The notes beneath the pieces were generated by a model. The model was not told the DNA's origin. It saw only the letters and a list, made by a program, of their open reading frames with translations, and did no database searches. Both the position numbers and the translations under genes were made by a program. A stretch of 62,304 nucleotides of DNA, taken from assembly GCA_963598415.1 (NCBI GenBank), contig CAVBUH010000034.1:1-62304 (forward strand), given 5' to 3'. How positions within the stretch are numbered: position 1 is the first letter of the stretch; every line of letters starts with the position of its first letter. Below, piece after piece: positions 1 to 9,344 of this stretch. The stretch comes from Colimorpha_A sp900556615. Its GTDB lineage: Bacteria > Bacillota > Clostridia > Oscillospirales > CAG-272.

Positions 1-15
1 GTAAAATTTTTTTCA

Positions 16-196
16 TAAGGCAATACCGCACAAGGATTGTTGTGCCGCTGCGCCGCCGGATTTTTCGTCAGACAATACCAATTGAGGAGATAAGAGTAGT
101 ACTCCTCTGCAGACGAAATTGGTGAAGTATGACGGGAAAGAGGCAGGCAAATGCGCAATAAAGGCGTTAGCTGTGCACCCGGCGGTATTGCCTTAA
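16..196 (+). repeat. Family A hairpin element, copy A1
   Basis: Near-complete copy with terminal inverted repeats (TAAGGCAATACCGC at the left, GCGGTATTGCCTTA at the right). The internal TTTTTCGTCAG box, the GAGGAG/CTCCTC-type inner hairpin and the TGACGGGAAA box are all present. It ends about 50 bp beyond the stop codon of the minus-strand AraC gene. Confidence 0.9.
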
Positions 197-247
197 TTAT
201 ATTATGTGATAAGGATGGTTTGCAGGGTGAAATAAAAAACGGCGTTT

Positions 248-1141
248 TTATTGCGCTGCGATTTCGCTTCCGTTTATGGGAATACTCTGTCTGAATTTTT
301 TTCGGTAGACTATCGGGGAATAACCGGTTATACGTTTAAAGGTGGAGGAAAAATGGTGGGTATCGCAGAAATTGAGCTTGTCGGTTATTTCTCCTACCGA
401 GAGAAACGAATTTGTCAGCATCATTTTTGCAAGCGCAATCTTTTTTTGGAGAATGTACTGATACGGGGTGATAGAATACTGAGCTTTAAAAAGACGTATT
501 GCGTGCGCTTTTGAACAGCCGATGCGCTGTATGATGCTGTCAAAGCTTGACTTTTCCATACTGAAATCAATAATATTGTCGATTTCTTTTTTCAGACGCA
601 TCGCGATATTTTCTTGTATAACCTGATTGCTTATATGATGAAGAAGTCTTTGAAGAATTTTGATAAATACAATACAGCAGCTGTCGTTCATCTCGTCTTT
701 GGTCTTGCTGTTTTTAGCTGTTTCATTGAATTGCTGAAAGAGATCCAGTATTTCTACGTTTTCAATCAGATAGAGAGGCGTTATTCCATAGCCCTCGATT
801 ATTTTGTCCACGAGATCCCCGTACAGACAAAAGAAGATTTTAATCCACGGATCTTTCGCGTCCGAATAGTAATAATGGGTAGCGTTTTTACGCAGGATAT
901 ACACATCGCCTTTTTTGGCGACAAAACGCTCGCTGTCCTGAGTAAGGTAGCCTTTGCCTTCGATGATATACTCAAAGCACCATATCGGGGAATCGGGGCG
1001 GTATATAATATAGGATTCATCGCAGAATGCCATTCCCGCAAGCTGAACATTGAAAGGCTTTATATCCTCGGGAGTAAGCTTGAACATATCTTCATAGGGA
1101 GAATAATAGGCGAATTCCTCGTGCATATCAATAAATCTCAC
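248..1141 (-). CDS. AraC family transcriptional regulator
   Basis: A 297-residue one-component regulator. Residues about 40-120 form an AraC-type cupin that would bind a small ligand. Residues about 195-290 carry the double helix-turn-helix, ending in the typical HHFSSTFKRITGYSPIVYRKKF-like end of the family. The longest frame starts with GTG at 1141; an ATG at 1126 is an alternative and neither has a strong ribosome-binding site. It is divergent from the glycan operon starting at 1412, the usual arrangement for an activator of neighbouring sugar genes. The ligand cannot be read from sequence. That operon also carries a LacI-type operator, so control may be dual. Confidence 0.9.
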   Translation of the reverse strand: MRFIDMHEEFAYYSPYEDMFKLTPEDIKPFNVQLAGMAFCDESYIIYRPDSPIWCFEYIIEGKGYLTQDSERFVAKKGDVYILRKNATHYYYSDAKDPWIKIFFCLYGDLVDKIIEGYGITPLYLIENVEILDLFQQFNETAKNSKTKDEMNDSCCIVFIKILQRLLHHISNQVIQENIAMRLKKEIDNIIDFSMEKSSFDSIIQRIGCSKAHAIRLFKAQYSITPYQYILQKKIALAKMMLTNSFLSVGEITDKLNFCDTHHFSSTFKRITGYSPIVYRKKFRQSIPINGSEIAAQ

Positions 1142-1334
1142 TTTCGCTTGTTTTCAGGATCTCGATCAGTTAGATATTATTTATGTTTGGTGTTCCATTG
1201 ATATCATACAATAATTCTGTAAAATTGTCAATATGTACAAAAATAAAGGCTTTTTTTCTACATGAAAAGAAACCGATAAAATACCTTTTTAATTTGTAAT
1301 ATCAATATTTTGAACAAAATGATAATATTATATG

Positions 1335-1378
1335 TTGCATTGCGGAGAGAAATTCCTTTATAATGGAGTTAACGTTAA
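1335..1378 (+). promoter_or_regulatory. Promoter with LacI-type operator for the first glycan operon
   Basis: TTGCAT (1335-1340), an 18-bp spacer, then TATAAT (1359-1364). The perfect palindrome TTAACGTTAA lies at 1369-1378, at the expected transcription start, and extends as CGTAAC to 1384. The same decamer occurs twice in front of the GH2 gene near the LacI gene at 26188-27189, so repression by that protein is a reasonable inference. Confidence 0.75.
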
Positions 1379-1411
1379 CGTAACTGTATGTTCAGAAAGG
1401 ACAAATTACTT

Positions 1412-2905
1412 ATGAAAAAGAAAAGGATGGCCGCGTTGCTGGCGGTTCTTGCGATAACACTTCCGATGCTTTTCGCTTCCTGCCGGGAAAACGGTGGAGA
1501 CGGAAAAGACACGGATGTGAGTTCCGGTTCGGTATCCGGTTCTGAAAGCGGTGCCGATACGAATGAGACGGATAAGCTTCCGAACGGTATTCCGGACAAA
1601 ACCTATAACGGTACTTCTATAAGAATGATTACCGCAGCCGAGATCGGAAACGGAATTGACGTCGGAATTACGATGGACGAGGCGGTGGACAAGATTACGG
1701 AAGCGGTTTACAAGAGAGACCGTGCTGTCGAAAATTTGCTTGACGTGAAGCTGAATGTGCGTACGTATGAGTCGTATCCGGAGGCCTTCAATGCTTTGAA
1801 AACCTCGGTGGATGCAAGCTCCGACGATTATGATGTTGCTTTTTTACGCACCGACCAAGCCTTTTCCCTTGCAGGTGAAGAGAAGCTTTATGATCTTTCG
1901 AAATATGGCTGCATCGATCTTTCCGCTCCGTGGTGGGATTCTCAGGTTAATGAAAAGCATATGATAAACGGGAAGCTGTATCTTGCCGTCGGCTCGGCTT
2001 CGGTAAATGATCTGCTTAGAACACATATGTTCCTCTTCAACAGCAATTTGTTTGATGACAAGAAAATCGACTATCCTTATGACGATGTTTCCGAAGGAAC
2101 ATGGACCATCGATAAGCTGGCACAGTATGCGGCGACTCTCAACGACGACGTAAACGGGGATACCGTGATGACAATGGACAGCAGCGATATTTTCGGCTTT
2201 TCTTCCTATTCGTGGACATCGGCGTATACGCTTTGGTACGGCTGCGGAGGAAATGTAATCGGACAGGATGATGAAGGGTATCCGGTTGTCGACATCGATG
2301 AGGATAAGACGGTAAAGATATATGAAAAGCTTTATCAGGCGATTGTTTCAAGCGGTTCGAATTATGTCAGCGACGGAAATCAGTATGTCGATCTCTATAA
2401 CAGCTTTACGGAAGGTAGAGTGTTTGTGACAGAGGCCTGCATGATGCACCTCACACACTGGGAAACCTTCAGCGATATGAAGGACGATTACGGAATTATT
2501 CCTTCGCCTAAGCTGGATGAAACACAGGCGGAGTATATAAGCTATGCGGAGGTAGTAGAGCCGGCTGTATGCGTACCGATTACCGCTTCTGCCTCGGAGG
2601 AAATGCTGAGCGCCGTTATTGAAGCTCTTGCCTACGAGGGTTATTATACGATCACGCCGGCAGTTTATGAGACTTCGCTTAAGGGAAGATTTGCAAGAGA
2701 TGAGCAGTCAAAGGAAATGCTTGATATCATATCACAGAACAGAACCTCCTGCCTCGCGCTTGTTTTTATTCCCAATACGTCAATCGTAACTTCCGTTCCC
2801 GTCCTTCTTCAAAACGGAACCGAAGAAATCGCATCGGTGATAGCGGCGTTCCGGAGCGCTATGGAGGCGGGGCTTGCCGATGCCGTAAATAAATTCAGAT
2901 CATGA
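1412..2905 (+). CDS. Extracellular solute-binding lipoprotein (carbohydrate ABC importer type)
   Basis: About 497 residues. The signal peptide ends in a lipobox (LLFASC, lipid-modified Cys), then a Ser/Gly/Asp/Glu-rich linker and a family-1-like solute-binding fold. The start is set at the ATG at 1412 because AGAAAGG (1394-1400) sits 11 nt upstream; the ATG at 1388 has no ribosome-binding site. It is a paralogue of the protein at 31350-32795 (shared NAPWW-, FDD..(I/L)(D/E)YPY- and GTWT-type segments). It would capture an oligosaccharide outside the membrane for an ABC importer, but no permease or ATPase gene lies in this operon. It is the first gene of the operon and overlaps the next by 4 bp. 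Confidence 0.85.
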   Translation: MKKKRMAALLAVLAITLPMLFASCRENGGDGKDTDVSSGSVSGSESGADTNETDKLPNGIPDKTYNGTSIRMITAAEIGNGIDVGITMDEAVDKITEAVYKRDRAVENLLDVKLNVRTYESYPEAFNALKTSVDASSDDYDVAFLRTDQAFSLAGEEKLYDLSKYGCIDLSAPWWDSQVNEKHMINGKLYLAVGSASVNDLLRTHMFLFNSNLFDDKKIDYPYDDVSEGTWTIDKLAQYAATLNDDVNGDTVMTMDSSDIFGFSSYSWTSAYTLWYGCGGNVIGQDDEGYPVVDIDEDKTVKIYEKLYQAIVSSGSNYVSDGNQYVDLYNSFTEGRVFVTEACMMHLTHWETFSDMKDDYGIIPSPKLDETQAEYISYAEVVEPAVCVPITASASEEMLSAVIEALAYEGYYTITPAVYETSLKGRFARDEQSKEMLDIISQNRTSCLALVFIPNTSIVTSVPVLLQNGTEEIASVIAAFRSAMEAGLADAVNKFRS

Positions 2906-5067
2906 AAAGTATGAGAACAACTCGGATAGCGAAATCAAAACTGAGAAGAAAGCCGTTTGCCTGTATTTCCGCTTGGAGAATGTTTCATGTCGGCAGACAA
3001 ATAAAAACGGCGCTTGTTATCCTATTTATTTTTACGGCAGTTGCTTTTGCTTCCTGTACGGATGCCGGCAACTCGGAGAAAGGAAGCGATAGTATGACGG
3101 AATCTGGAATTACGGAGGATTCTGATACCGGCGAGGGGAAAACGGTTCTTCCGGTTTCGGACTCTGAAATCGATATTGCAATCGATTTTTCGGAAAGAGA
3201 TTACGGTCAGACACCTTATCTCAAAAAATTTGATATGTTCGCAGCTACCTGGGCATGGTGTAATGATTTTACCGCCTCTCCTCAGCTTGATACCAAAAAT
3301 CTCGGAAGAATTGCCGACATAGCGGAGCTTCTCCCGGAGACGATACGTACTGACCTTTTCATGGGGTATTGGGGAATCGGACGGGAAATCGGAAATTCTC
3401 CGCTGAAAAACGGGACGACCGACGAAGAATACAAGCTGATAAAGGGAGTCACCGATGCGCTTAAAGCGAGCGGACTTGACGCAGAATTTATCTATTTTGC
3501 TTCCCCCGTTTATACCGGAGGCGGAATTGATTCAGACGCTTGGAAAAGCGTAGGGGATCTTGAAAAATGGAACGAGCTTTGCTATAACATAGCCTCCTAT
3601 TTTAAAAATAACGACATGAATGTCAAGCGTCAGGAGCTGTGGAATGAACCGGACTATTATATTTCCGATCCCGAAAAAGACGGTGTTTATTTCATGGGAA
3701 GCTGGCAGGACTATATCGACCTTTATATAAGCGGCGCCAAGGGAATCCGGGAAGCGGACTCCGATGTGCTGATAGGAGGCGTCTCGGCGGCATGGATGAA
3801 CAAGATAGCAAGAAACGGAGAGTTTGACGCTTTTCTTACGCAGTCTCTTGCGGCAGGCATTCTTCCCGATTATGTATCATGGCATTTCTATGGCTCAAAC
3901 GGCGGAATGAAAATGCTTGAGGAATATATTTCGGGAGCAAGAGACTGTCTTGAAAAAAGCGATGATTATGCTACGGTTCAGCAGCATTTGAACGAGTTCA
4001 ATGTTTCTCTTGATACAAGCGTTACTTCAGGATACGATATGGTAAGACTTGTGCTGAACACCTATTCCCGGCTTCTTGACGCTACCGATATCACAAGAGT
4101 TTCATGGACGTCGGCGCTTGACAGGAATCTTGAGGGATCGGACGCGCAGGCTTTGATTAATCCCAAAACCGGAGAGCGTACCCCGGCGTATTATACGCAG
4201 TGGATGTATGCAAGACTTCCGGTTGCGCCGGTAAAGGTATCTTCCGATACCGATCGGGTAACGGTTCTTGCCTCGGTTGGGAACACAAGAGCGGCGTTTA
4301 TCGCATATGATACCGCATTTGAAAACAGCACAGTAACCTTTGATCTCAACGGAGTTGACTTTAAAGTCTGCGATGTAAAGGTTTATACGATTGACAGAAG
4401 AAATCCGCAGAACAAGGTGTCTTCCAACAGTCCGGTTCTTCTCGGAGAGTATCAGAATGTCGAAACGGAGAGCATGAAATATACCGTGACGATTCCCGAG
4501 GATGGCGCGATATATGTGGAGATCAATGAAAGAGATTCCGAGGTGAATGCCCATGAACGAAAAAGCGAGCTTGCGGATAAGGTTGTCAGAACCGACTATT
4601 GGTATGACGGAAGATGCGACGGCGGCGCTTATGCCTGGGTGAGCACAAAGAGCTTTGTGGCTTCTCTCGGAAGCGGGACATCGGAGACCTCCGTCGGGAC
4701 CGCCTGCGCGGTTACGCTTGACGACATGAGGGGCGTGGAGCTTTCGTTCGATACGACGGTTTCGGACGGTCTTAAGAAAAAATCGGAGCAGTCCATGTTT
4801 GGTATCATTGTCTCCTATTCGGCAGAGGGTGAATACGGAAAAAGCGTTTATTATGCGCTGAACGGGATAGACGGGAAAAGAGCCGTTCCGCTCGGAACCT
4901 GTCGGGACTATGATCTTTACAAATCACTCGGAGAAGGAAGCGGTATTTATAGGATCGCTCTCGACAGCGACGCTCCCGAAAACTGGGACGGAAGAATTCA
5001 GCTTACTTTCATCATAAACGATATCGAAAAATCAAACGGCGCGGAATTTATTGTAGACGTCGGTTAA
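2902..5067 (+). CDS. Surface lipoprotein, clan GH-A glycosidase, GH39-like
   Basis: 721 residues in the longest frame, beginning inside the previous stop codon (ATGA), which suggests coupled translation. A hydrophobic segment at about 35-50 ends at a lipobox Cys near residue 52; because that segment is preceded by an unusually long basic stretch, a later Met near residue 27 may be the true start. After an acidic/Ser linker comes a TIM-barrel-like domain with ELWNEPD (acid/base Glu near 249) and HLNEF (probable nucleophile Glu near 365), as in GH39 and related clan GH-A xylosidases and glucuronidases. A beta-rich C-terminal part of about 170 residues follows and may bind glycan. Membrane-anchored hydrolysis of plant or host glycan is inferred; the exact substrate is unknown. 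Confidence 0.75.
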   Translation: MKSMRTTRIAKSKLRRKPFACISAWRMFHVGRQIKTALVILFIFTAVAFASCTDAGNSEKGSDSMTESGITEDSDTGEGKTVLPVSDSEIDIAIDFSERDYGQTPYLKKFDMFAATWAWCNDFTASPQLDTKNLGRIADIAELLPETIRTDLFMGYWGIGREIGNSPLKNGTTDEEYKLIKGVTDALKASGLDAEFIYFASPVYTGGGIDSDAWKSVGDLEKWNELCYNIASYFKNNDMNVKRQELWNEPDYYISDPEKDGVYFMGSWQDYIDLYISGAKGIREADSDVLIGGVSAAWMNKIARNGEFDAFLTQSLAAGILPDYVSWHFYGSNGGMKMLEEYISGARDCLEKSDDYATVQQHLNEFNVSLDTSVTSGYDMVRLVLNTYSRLLDATDITRVSWTSALDRNLEGSDAQALINPKTGERTPAYYTQWMYARLPVAPVKVSSDTDRVTVLASVGNTRAAFIAYDTAFENSTVTFDLNGVDFKVCDVKVYTIDRRNPQNKVSSNSPVLLGEYQNVETESMKYTVTIPEDGAIYVEINERDSEVNAHERKSELADKVVRTDYWYDGRCDGGAYAWVSTKSFVASLGSGTSETSVGTACAVTLDDMRGVELSFDTTVSDGLKKKSEQSMFGIIVSYSAEGEYGKSVYYALNGIDGKRAVPLGTCRDYDLYKSLGEGSGIYRIALDSDAPENWDGRIQLTFIINDIEKSNGAEFIVDVG

Positions 5068-5122
5068 TCGGTCGTGCGGCGTTTGCATAAAAATAAAAAA
5101 TAAATTATACGGAGGAAAAAAC

Positions 5123-6064
5123 ATGAAAAAGGCATTGGCAATTTTCACGGCAGCAATGATGCTGATATCGGCATTTTCGGTTGCCGTAGCTGCGGAGGGA
5201 GAAGTTCCCTCTCCTATCGCGGTTTACAATTTTGAGGATGACGGGAATCTGGGAAAAGATGTTTCGGGAAACAAAAACTCACTTTCTGCAAAGGGTACGG
5301 TGAATCAGACAAACGGGAAATACGGGAAGGCGGCTTCCTTTAACTATGAGGGCGCGCTGGTTGCCTCGTCCGATGCCAACGGCGCGGATTTTATCGACAA
5401 AATCGAGCTTTCCGGTTCTAAGCAAATGACGCTCATGTACTGGGTTAAGTACAGCAAGGCGGATCTTGAAAGCTGGAATACCGAATGGGGCTGGAGACGT
5501 ATCGTTTCGAACGGTGTTGACGGCAGCACGGGCTACGGCGGCTTTACGATGCTGGGGCTCGTCGGAGATAACATCATCGTTCCGTCAAAGATCAACCCTG
5601 CCTGCATCTTCCACACCGAAAAAGCGCAGTCGTGGTCGGGTGGAAACTGGTCAACCTATCCGTGGACGGAGGATTGGGTTCATGTCGCCTGGACGGTTGA
5701 TCTCGGAACCAATCCGGGACGTTGTCTGTTCTATGTAAACGGTACTGCCATATTTGATCTTTCCGAAAAGGACATTTCAAACGGTCTTGTCAATCTCAGC
5801 CGTGCTTTTGCAATAGGCGCGAACTATTTTGTTGATGGCGAATCCAATGAGCAGTTCAATCAGCCCTTTGCAGGTGAAATAGATGATTTCTATGCTTTTG
5901 ACAAGGTGCTGGATGCCGATCAGATTGCCTATTATATGAATAATAATTACACCGTTCCGGAGGAGCCCTCGGTTCCGACCTCGGACGCACTGACGGCTGT
6001 TATGCCTGTGGCTGTTGTCTGTGCGGCGGCGGTAATCGTTTTAAAGAAAAAAATTCTCGGATAA
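5123..6064 (+). CDS. Secreted LamG/concanavalin-like surface protein with C-terminal anchor
   Basis: 313 residues: an N-terminal signal peptide (cleavage near AVAAEG), then a LamG-type jelly-roll domain at about 30-270 with typical strands (YNFEDDGNLGKDVSG, MTLMYWVKY, DWVHVAWTVD, GEIDDFYAFDKVL). A Pro/Glu linker is followed by PTSD, a hydrophobic stretch and a basic tail (KKKILG). The C-terminus resembles a sortase-type sorting signal with a non-standard motif, also seen at 38681-39628. No catalytic residues are evident, so carbohydrate binding or adhesion at the cell surface is likely. GGAGG lies upstream of the ATG. It follows the GH39-like gene without a clear terminator. Confidence 0.8.
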   Translation: MKKALAIFTAAMMLISAFSVAVAAEGEVPSPIAVYNFEDDGNLGKDVSGNKNSLSAKGTVNQTNGKYGKAASFNYEGALVASSDANGADFIDKIELSGSKQMTLMYWVKYSKADLESWNTEWGWRRIVSNGVDGSTGYGGFTMLGLVGDNIIVPSKINPACIFHTEKAQSWSGGNWSTYPWTEDWVHVAWTVDLGTNPGRCLFYVNGTAIFDLSEKDISNGLVNLSRAFAIGANYFVDGESNEQFNQPFAGEIDDFYAFDKVLDADQIAYYMNNNYTVPEEPSVPTSDALTAVMPVAVVCAAAVIVLKKKILG

Positions 6065-6093
6065 ATGCTTGCGGAGAAATATCGATAGGATAA

Positions 6094-6166
6094 GATACAG
6101 TCTGCCGGGGAAACGGCTTGGGAAAAGCCGAAAGTTCTTGACGGCAGACTGTATCTGTGTTATAAT
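6094..6166 (+). promoter_or_regulatory. Internal promoter embedded in a 14-bp-stem hairpin
   Basis: Perfect 14-bp arms GATACAGTCTGCCG (6094-6107) and its complement (6142-6155) enclose a second small hairpin, CGGCTT/AAGCCG (6114-6130). The promoter TTGACG (6138-6143), 17-bp spacer, TATAAT (6161-6166) starts inside the right arm and would drive the GH43 gene at 6209. Upstream transcripts would fold this hairpin; there is no U-tract. Confidence 0.7.
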
Positions 6167-6208
6167 GAAAAAGGACAATATCGTTAATGTCCTGTTGCGA
6201 GGAAAATC

Positions 6209-7072
6209 ATGCTGAATAATGAAGATATACATATAAGAGATCCGTTTGTGCTTGTATATGACGGGAAGTATTACCTGTACGGAAGCCGGGGAAATGAAAC
6301 ATGGGGGCATTGTACCGGTCTTGACGTTTATGTAAGCGAGGATCTTTACAATTGGGAGGAGCCGTATACGGTTTTTACACCGTCCTCCGATTTTTGGTCG
6401 GATTATCATTTTTGGGCGCCGGAGGTGCATAAGGTCGGAGAAGGTTTTTATATGTTCGTCAGCTTTAAATCAGATTCCCGTCACCGTGGGACGCAGATTT
6501 TAAGGTCGGAAAGCCCTATGGGACCTTTTGTTCCTTTGACAAAGTATCCCGTAACTCCCGAAGAATGGGAATGCCTTGACGGAACGCTCTATACCGATGA
6601 GAACGGAAAGCACAGCATCGTATTTTGTCATGAGTGGACGCAGATCGGAAACGGTGAGATTTGTGCTATGCCGCTCAGCGATGATTTAAAAAAAGCCGAG
6701 GGAGAACCGGTTGTTCTTTTTGACGCGGCAGGCGCCGGATGGCCGAAATCTCTGCCGGCAGGAGATACCTGCTTTGTTACGGACGGACCGTATCTTTATA
6801 AAACCTCGTCGGGAAGGCTTATCATGCTTTGGTCAAGCTTTTCGGGAAAGGGATATGCCGAGGCGGAGGCGTACTCCGAGAATGGTTCGCTTTATGGGGA
6901 ATGGAAGCATAATCCACAGCTTCTGTCAGACAGTGACGGCGGACACGGTATGTTGTTTCATACCGTTGAAGGGAGTCTGATGTTTGTCATGCATTCTCCG
7001 AATACGCTTGGGAACGAGCGCCCCGTCTTTATAAGAGCAGAGGACACCGGAAACGGGATCAAGCTTTTCTGA
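6209..7072 (+). CDS. Glycoside hydrolase family 43
   Basis: 287 residues forming a single five-bladed propeller domain with no signal peptide, so intracellular. The GH43 catalytic base is in IRDPF near residue 10 and the second conserved Asp is in CLDGTLYTDENG. At the usual acid position (Glu-Gly-Pro) the protein has TDGPYL, Asp instead of Glu. The C-terminal GGHGML motif is also typical. Family activities are arabinofuranosidase, xylosidase or arabinanase on imported oligosaccharides. GAGGA precedes the ATG, and the gene has its own promoter at 6138-6166. Confidence 0.85.
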   Translation: MLNNEDIHIRDPFVLVYDGKYYLYGSRGNETWGHCTGLDVYVSEDLYNWEEPYTVFTPSSDFWSDYHFWAPEVHKVGEGFYMFVSFKSDSRHRGTQILRSESPMGPFVPLTKYPVTPEEWECLDGTLYTDENGKHSIVFCHEWTQIGNGEICAMPLSDDLKKAEGEPVVLFDAAGAGWPKSLPAGDTCFVTDGPYLYKTSSGRLIMLWSSFSGKGYAEAEAYSENGSLYGEWKHNPQLLSDSDGGHGMLFHTVEGSLMFVMHSPNTLGNERPVFIRAEDTGNGIKLF

Positions 7073-7101
7073 GATTATATTTTTACGGAGGATACTTATA
7101 T

Positions 7102-9192
7102 ATGGCATACAATTACATCAATTACAGGTATTACTATGCAAGATTTGACTGTGTGACAAGGACGTTTGAAATCGGTGACGAGCAGCATGGCGCTATTCTT
7201 TCGGCAGCAAGCTTCAGAGTGCATACGAAGGATTTGAACCATGTTTATCAGGCAATCATTCCTGCCGATTACCGGAGCGTATTTTGTGCTCATGAGAAGC
7301 ACCTTGATTCCAACGGACTGTCGGTATGCTTTGCCGACGGACCGGAGGCGCTTCCTTTTCTGACGATAAGGATTATTCTTTCAGCAAACGAGGCGAGGAT
7401 ATCCCTTGAAGCGGAACAGGACGCCGAGTATTTTTACGATGTATACGGTCATGCGCTGTGGGGTGAAGCTCCCGAAACGGATACCTTTGCGGTATATTCA
7501 AAAATCGCGAAGCAGGGACTTCGCTGCGGAATCGGTCCCGCGGCGGCAAGAGGCTGTGATTCGCTTTTTGACCGCAGAACCGATTCGCTTTTGACGCTTT
7601 CCTCCGCTCCCGAATATCGGTATGACTATGACAAAGGGGCCTATGCCTTTACTGTTCGTCTTACCTCGGGAAATATGTCGTTTACCGTTAAAACGGTAAA
7701 GAATTATATGACCGATAAGTTTGCATTGCGGTATAAGCCGATGAACAATCGCACGGTTTTCAAACGCCCTCCCGTCGGTTGGATGACATGGTATGCGGTG
7801 CGCTTTGGGGCAAATGAGGAATCGGTTCTTGCCAATTCCGCTATTCAGAAGGAAAAGCTCGGCGCATACGGTGCAGACGCCGTATGGGTGGACTGGGAAT
7901 GGTATCACAAGGATTTCGGAGACTATAACGGAGACTTTGATACCTTTCATCCGGATAAGGAAAAATACCCCCACGGTCTTAAATATGTTGCTGATAAAAT
8001 AAAAGAGGACGGTTTTGTTCCTTGTATATGGATCGGTGCCTCTCACGACGTGAGAGAAAACGAATTTCTTAAGGAAAATCCCGACGCGCTTCTTGTGAAA
8101 CGTCCGTCATGGTGCGGTGATTATTGGTTTGATCCCACAAATCCCCAATATCTTGTCGAGTTTATTCCCAAGGTCTTTATGCAGTTAACCGAGGAATGGG
8201 GGTATGAGGCGATAAAATGGGATGCTTTGCCGAGAGCAATTGACTATTTTGATCAATATCATGATGATTTTTATGATACAAAGGTTACCTCGGAGCAGGC
8301 AATGCGGGCTGTCGTAAAGAAGGCAAGAGAAACCGTCGGAGACGATGTGTATATGCTTTCCTGCCACGGAGAGGGAGGACGCGATCTTACGATGTATGCC
8401 GACATTTTTGACGCCGCGCGCATCGGAGCCGATATCTTCAGTTGGGACAATTTTCTTGAATCGGGAGTCGGAAGATTGCTGAAATTTTATCCGCTTCATA
8501 ATATTGTGCAGTACTGTGATCCTGATAACTTAGTTGTGAGGGAAGAGTTCAATACTTACGATCAGGCGGTTTCCAGAGCCTCTCTTTTCTCGCTTCTCGG
8601 AACCCCTATTACCATTGGGGATGATTTGAGAGAGCTTTCCGATGAAAGAATCGAGGTGATTCGCCGCGCCATTCCTCCGGTAAACACACATCCTATGATA
8701 CTGGACAGCAGAGAGCGTACGGGGGAAGTCCTTGTGACCGGATGCTTTGTCAGAACGCGCTGCGACGAATATCAGACTGCGGATATCTTCAATCTTACCG
8801 AGCGCTCTGTATCCTATCAGTTTGATTTTTCGGAGCTTGATCTCGATTCGGAGGCGGAATATCTTGTCTATGACTTCTGGAATAAAGCTTTTCTCGGTAA
8901 AATAAGACACGGAATCAGGCTTGACCTTCGTCCCTGCGAATCGCGCGTTCTTCTGATTAGAAAGCGCCTTGGCAGACCTCAGCTTGTGGCGACCAGCCGA
9001 CATATTACACAGGGTGCATACGATATAAAAGCTTTTTCATGGGACGACGAAAAGAAAACGCTTTCCGGCTGTTCCCATGTGGTTCCGGGAGAAGCTTATA
9101 CCGTGATTGCCTATGATCCCATCGCCGACAAAGAAAAGAAGGTTACCGTTATTTCTGAATCGGATACTGTGGAATGGTCGATCGTATTTTGA
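7102..9192 (+). CDS. Clan GH-D glycosidase, GH36-like (alpha-galactosidase-like)
   Basis: 696 residues without a signal peptide, so cytoplasmic. A beta-rich N-terminal domain (about 1-215) is followed by a TIM barrel beginning near GWMTWYAVRFGANE. Candidate catalytic residues are the Asp in IKWDAL (near 374, nucleophile) and the Asp in ARIGAD (near 444, acid/base), the pattern of GH27/GH36 enzymes. A C-terminal beta domain follows, as in that clan. The barrel also has DWEWY, a substrate-pocket type motif. Last gene of the first glycan operon; GGAGG lies 10 nt before the ATG. The sugar specificity is not certain, but alpha-galactoside is the most likely family activity. Confidence 0.75.
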   Translation: MAYNYINYRYYYARFDCVTRTFEIGDEQHGAILSAASFRVHTKDLNHVYQAIIPADYRSVFCAHEKHLDSNGLSVCFADGPEALPFLTIRIILSANEARISLEAEQDAEYFYDVYGHALWGEAPETDTFAVYSKIAKQGLRCGIGPAAARGCDSLFDRRTDSLLTLSSAPEYRYDYDKGAYAFTVRLTSGNMSFTVKTVKNYMTDKFALRYKPMNNRTVFKRPPVGWMTWYAVRFGANEESVLANSAIQKEKLGAYGADAVWVDWEWYHKDFGDYNGDFDTFHPDKEKYPHGLKYVADKIKEDGFVPCIWIGASHDVRENEFLKENPDALLVKRPSWCGDYWFDPTNPQYLVEFIPKVFMQLTEEWGYEAIKWDALPRAIDYFDQYHDDFYDTKVTSEQAMRAVVKKARETVGDDVYMLSCHGEGGRDLTMYADIFDAARIGADIFSWDNFLESGVGRLLKFYPLHNIVQYCDPDNLVVREEFNTYDQAVSRASLFSLLGTPITIGDDLRELSDERIEVIRRAIPPVNTHPMILDSRERTGEVLVTGCFVRTRCDEYQTADIFNLTERSVSYQFDFSELDLDSEAEYLVYDFWNKAFLGKIRHGIRLDLRPCESRVLLIRKRLGRPQLVATSRHITQGAYDIKAFSWDDEKKTLSGCSHVVPGEAYTVIAYDPIADKEKKVTVISESDTVEWSIVF

Positions 9193-9266
9193 ACAGAATA
9201 ATGGCTTATTCGCGTTAATATCAGCTTATGTTAACAAAATATTTATATAATTTCTATAAAAATGCG

Positions 9267-9336
9267 GTGACAGATAGAACCCAATGTGGTATAATATATT
9301 TGCAGATGAAAAATCTGCAAATACCATAAAAAGGTG
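9267..9336 (+). promoter_or_regulatory. hpf promoter and leader hairpin
   Basis: GTGACA (9267-9272), 17-bp spacer, TATAAT (9290-9295). The transcribed leader contains a perfect 9-bp hairpin (TTTGCAGAT, loop GAAAA, ATCTGCAAA) just after the start site, followed by the AAAGGTGG ribosome-binding region. Confidence 0.6.
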
Positions 9337-9344
9337 GAACGTAT

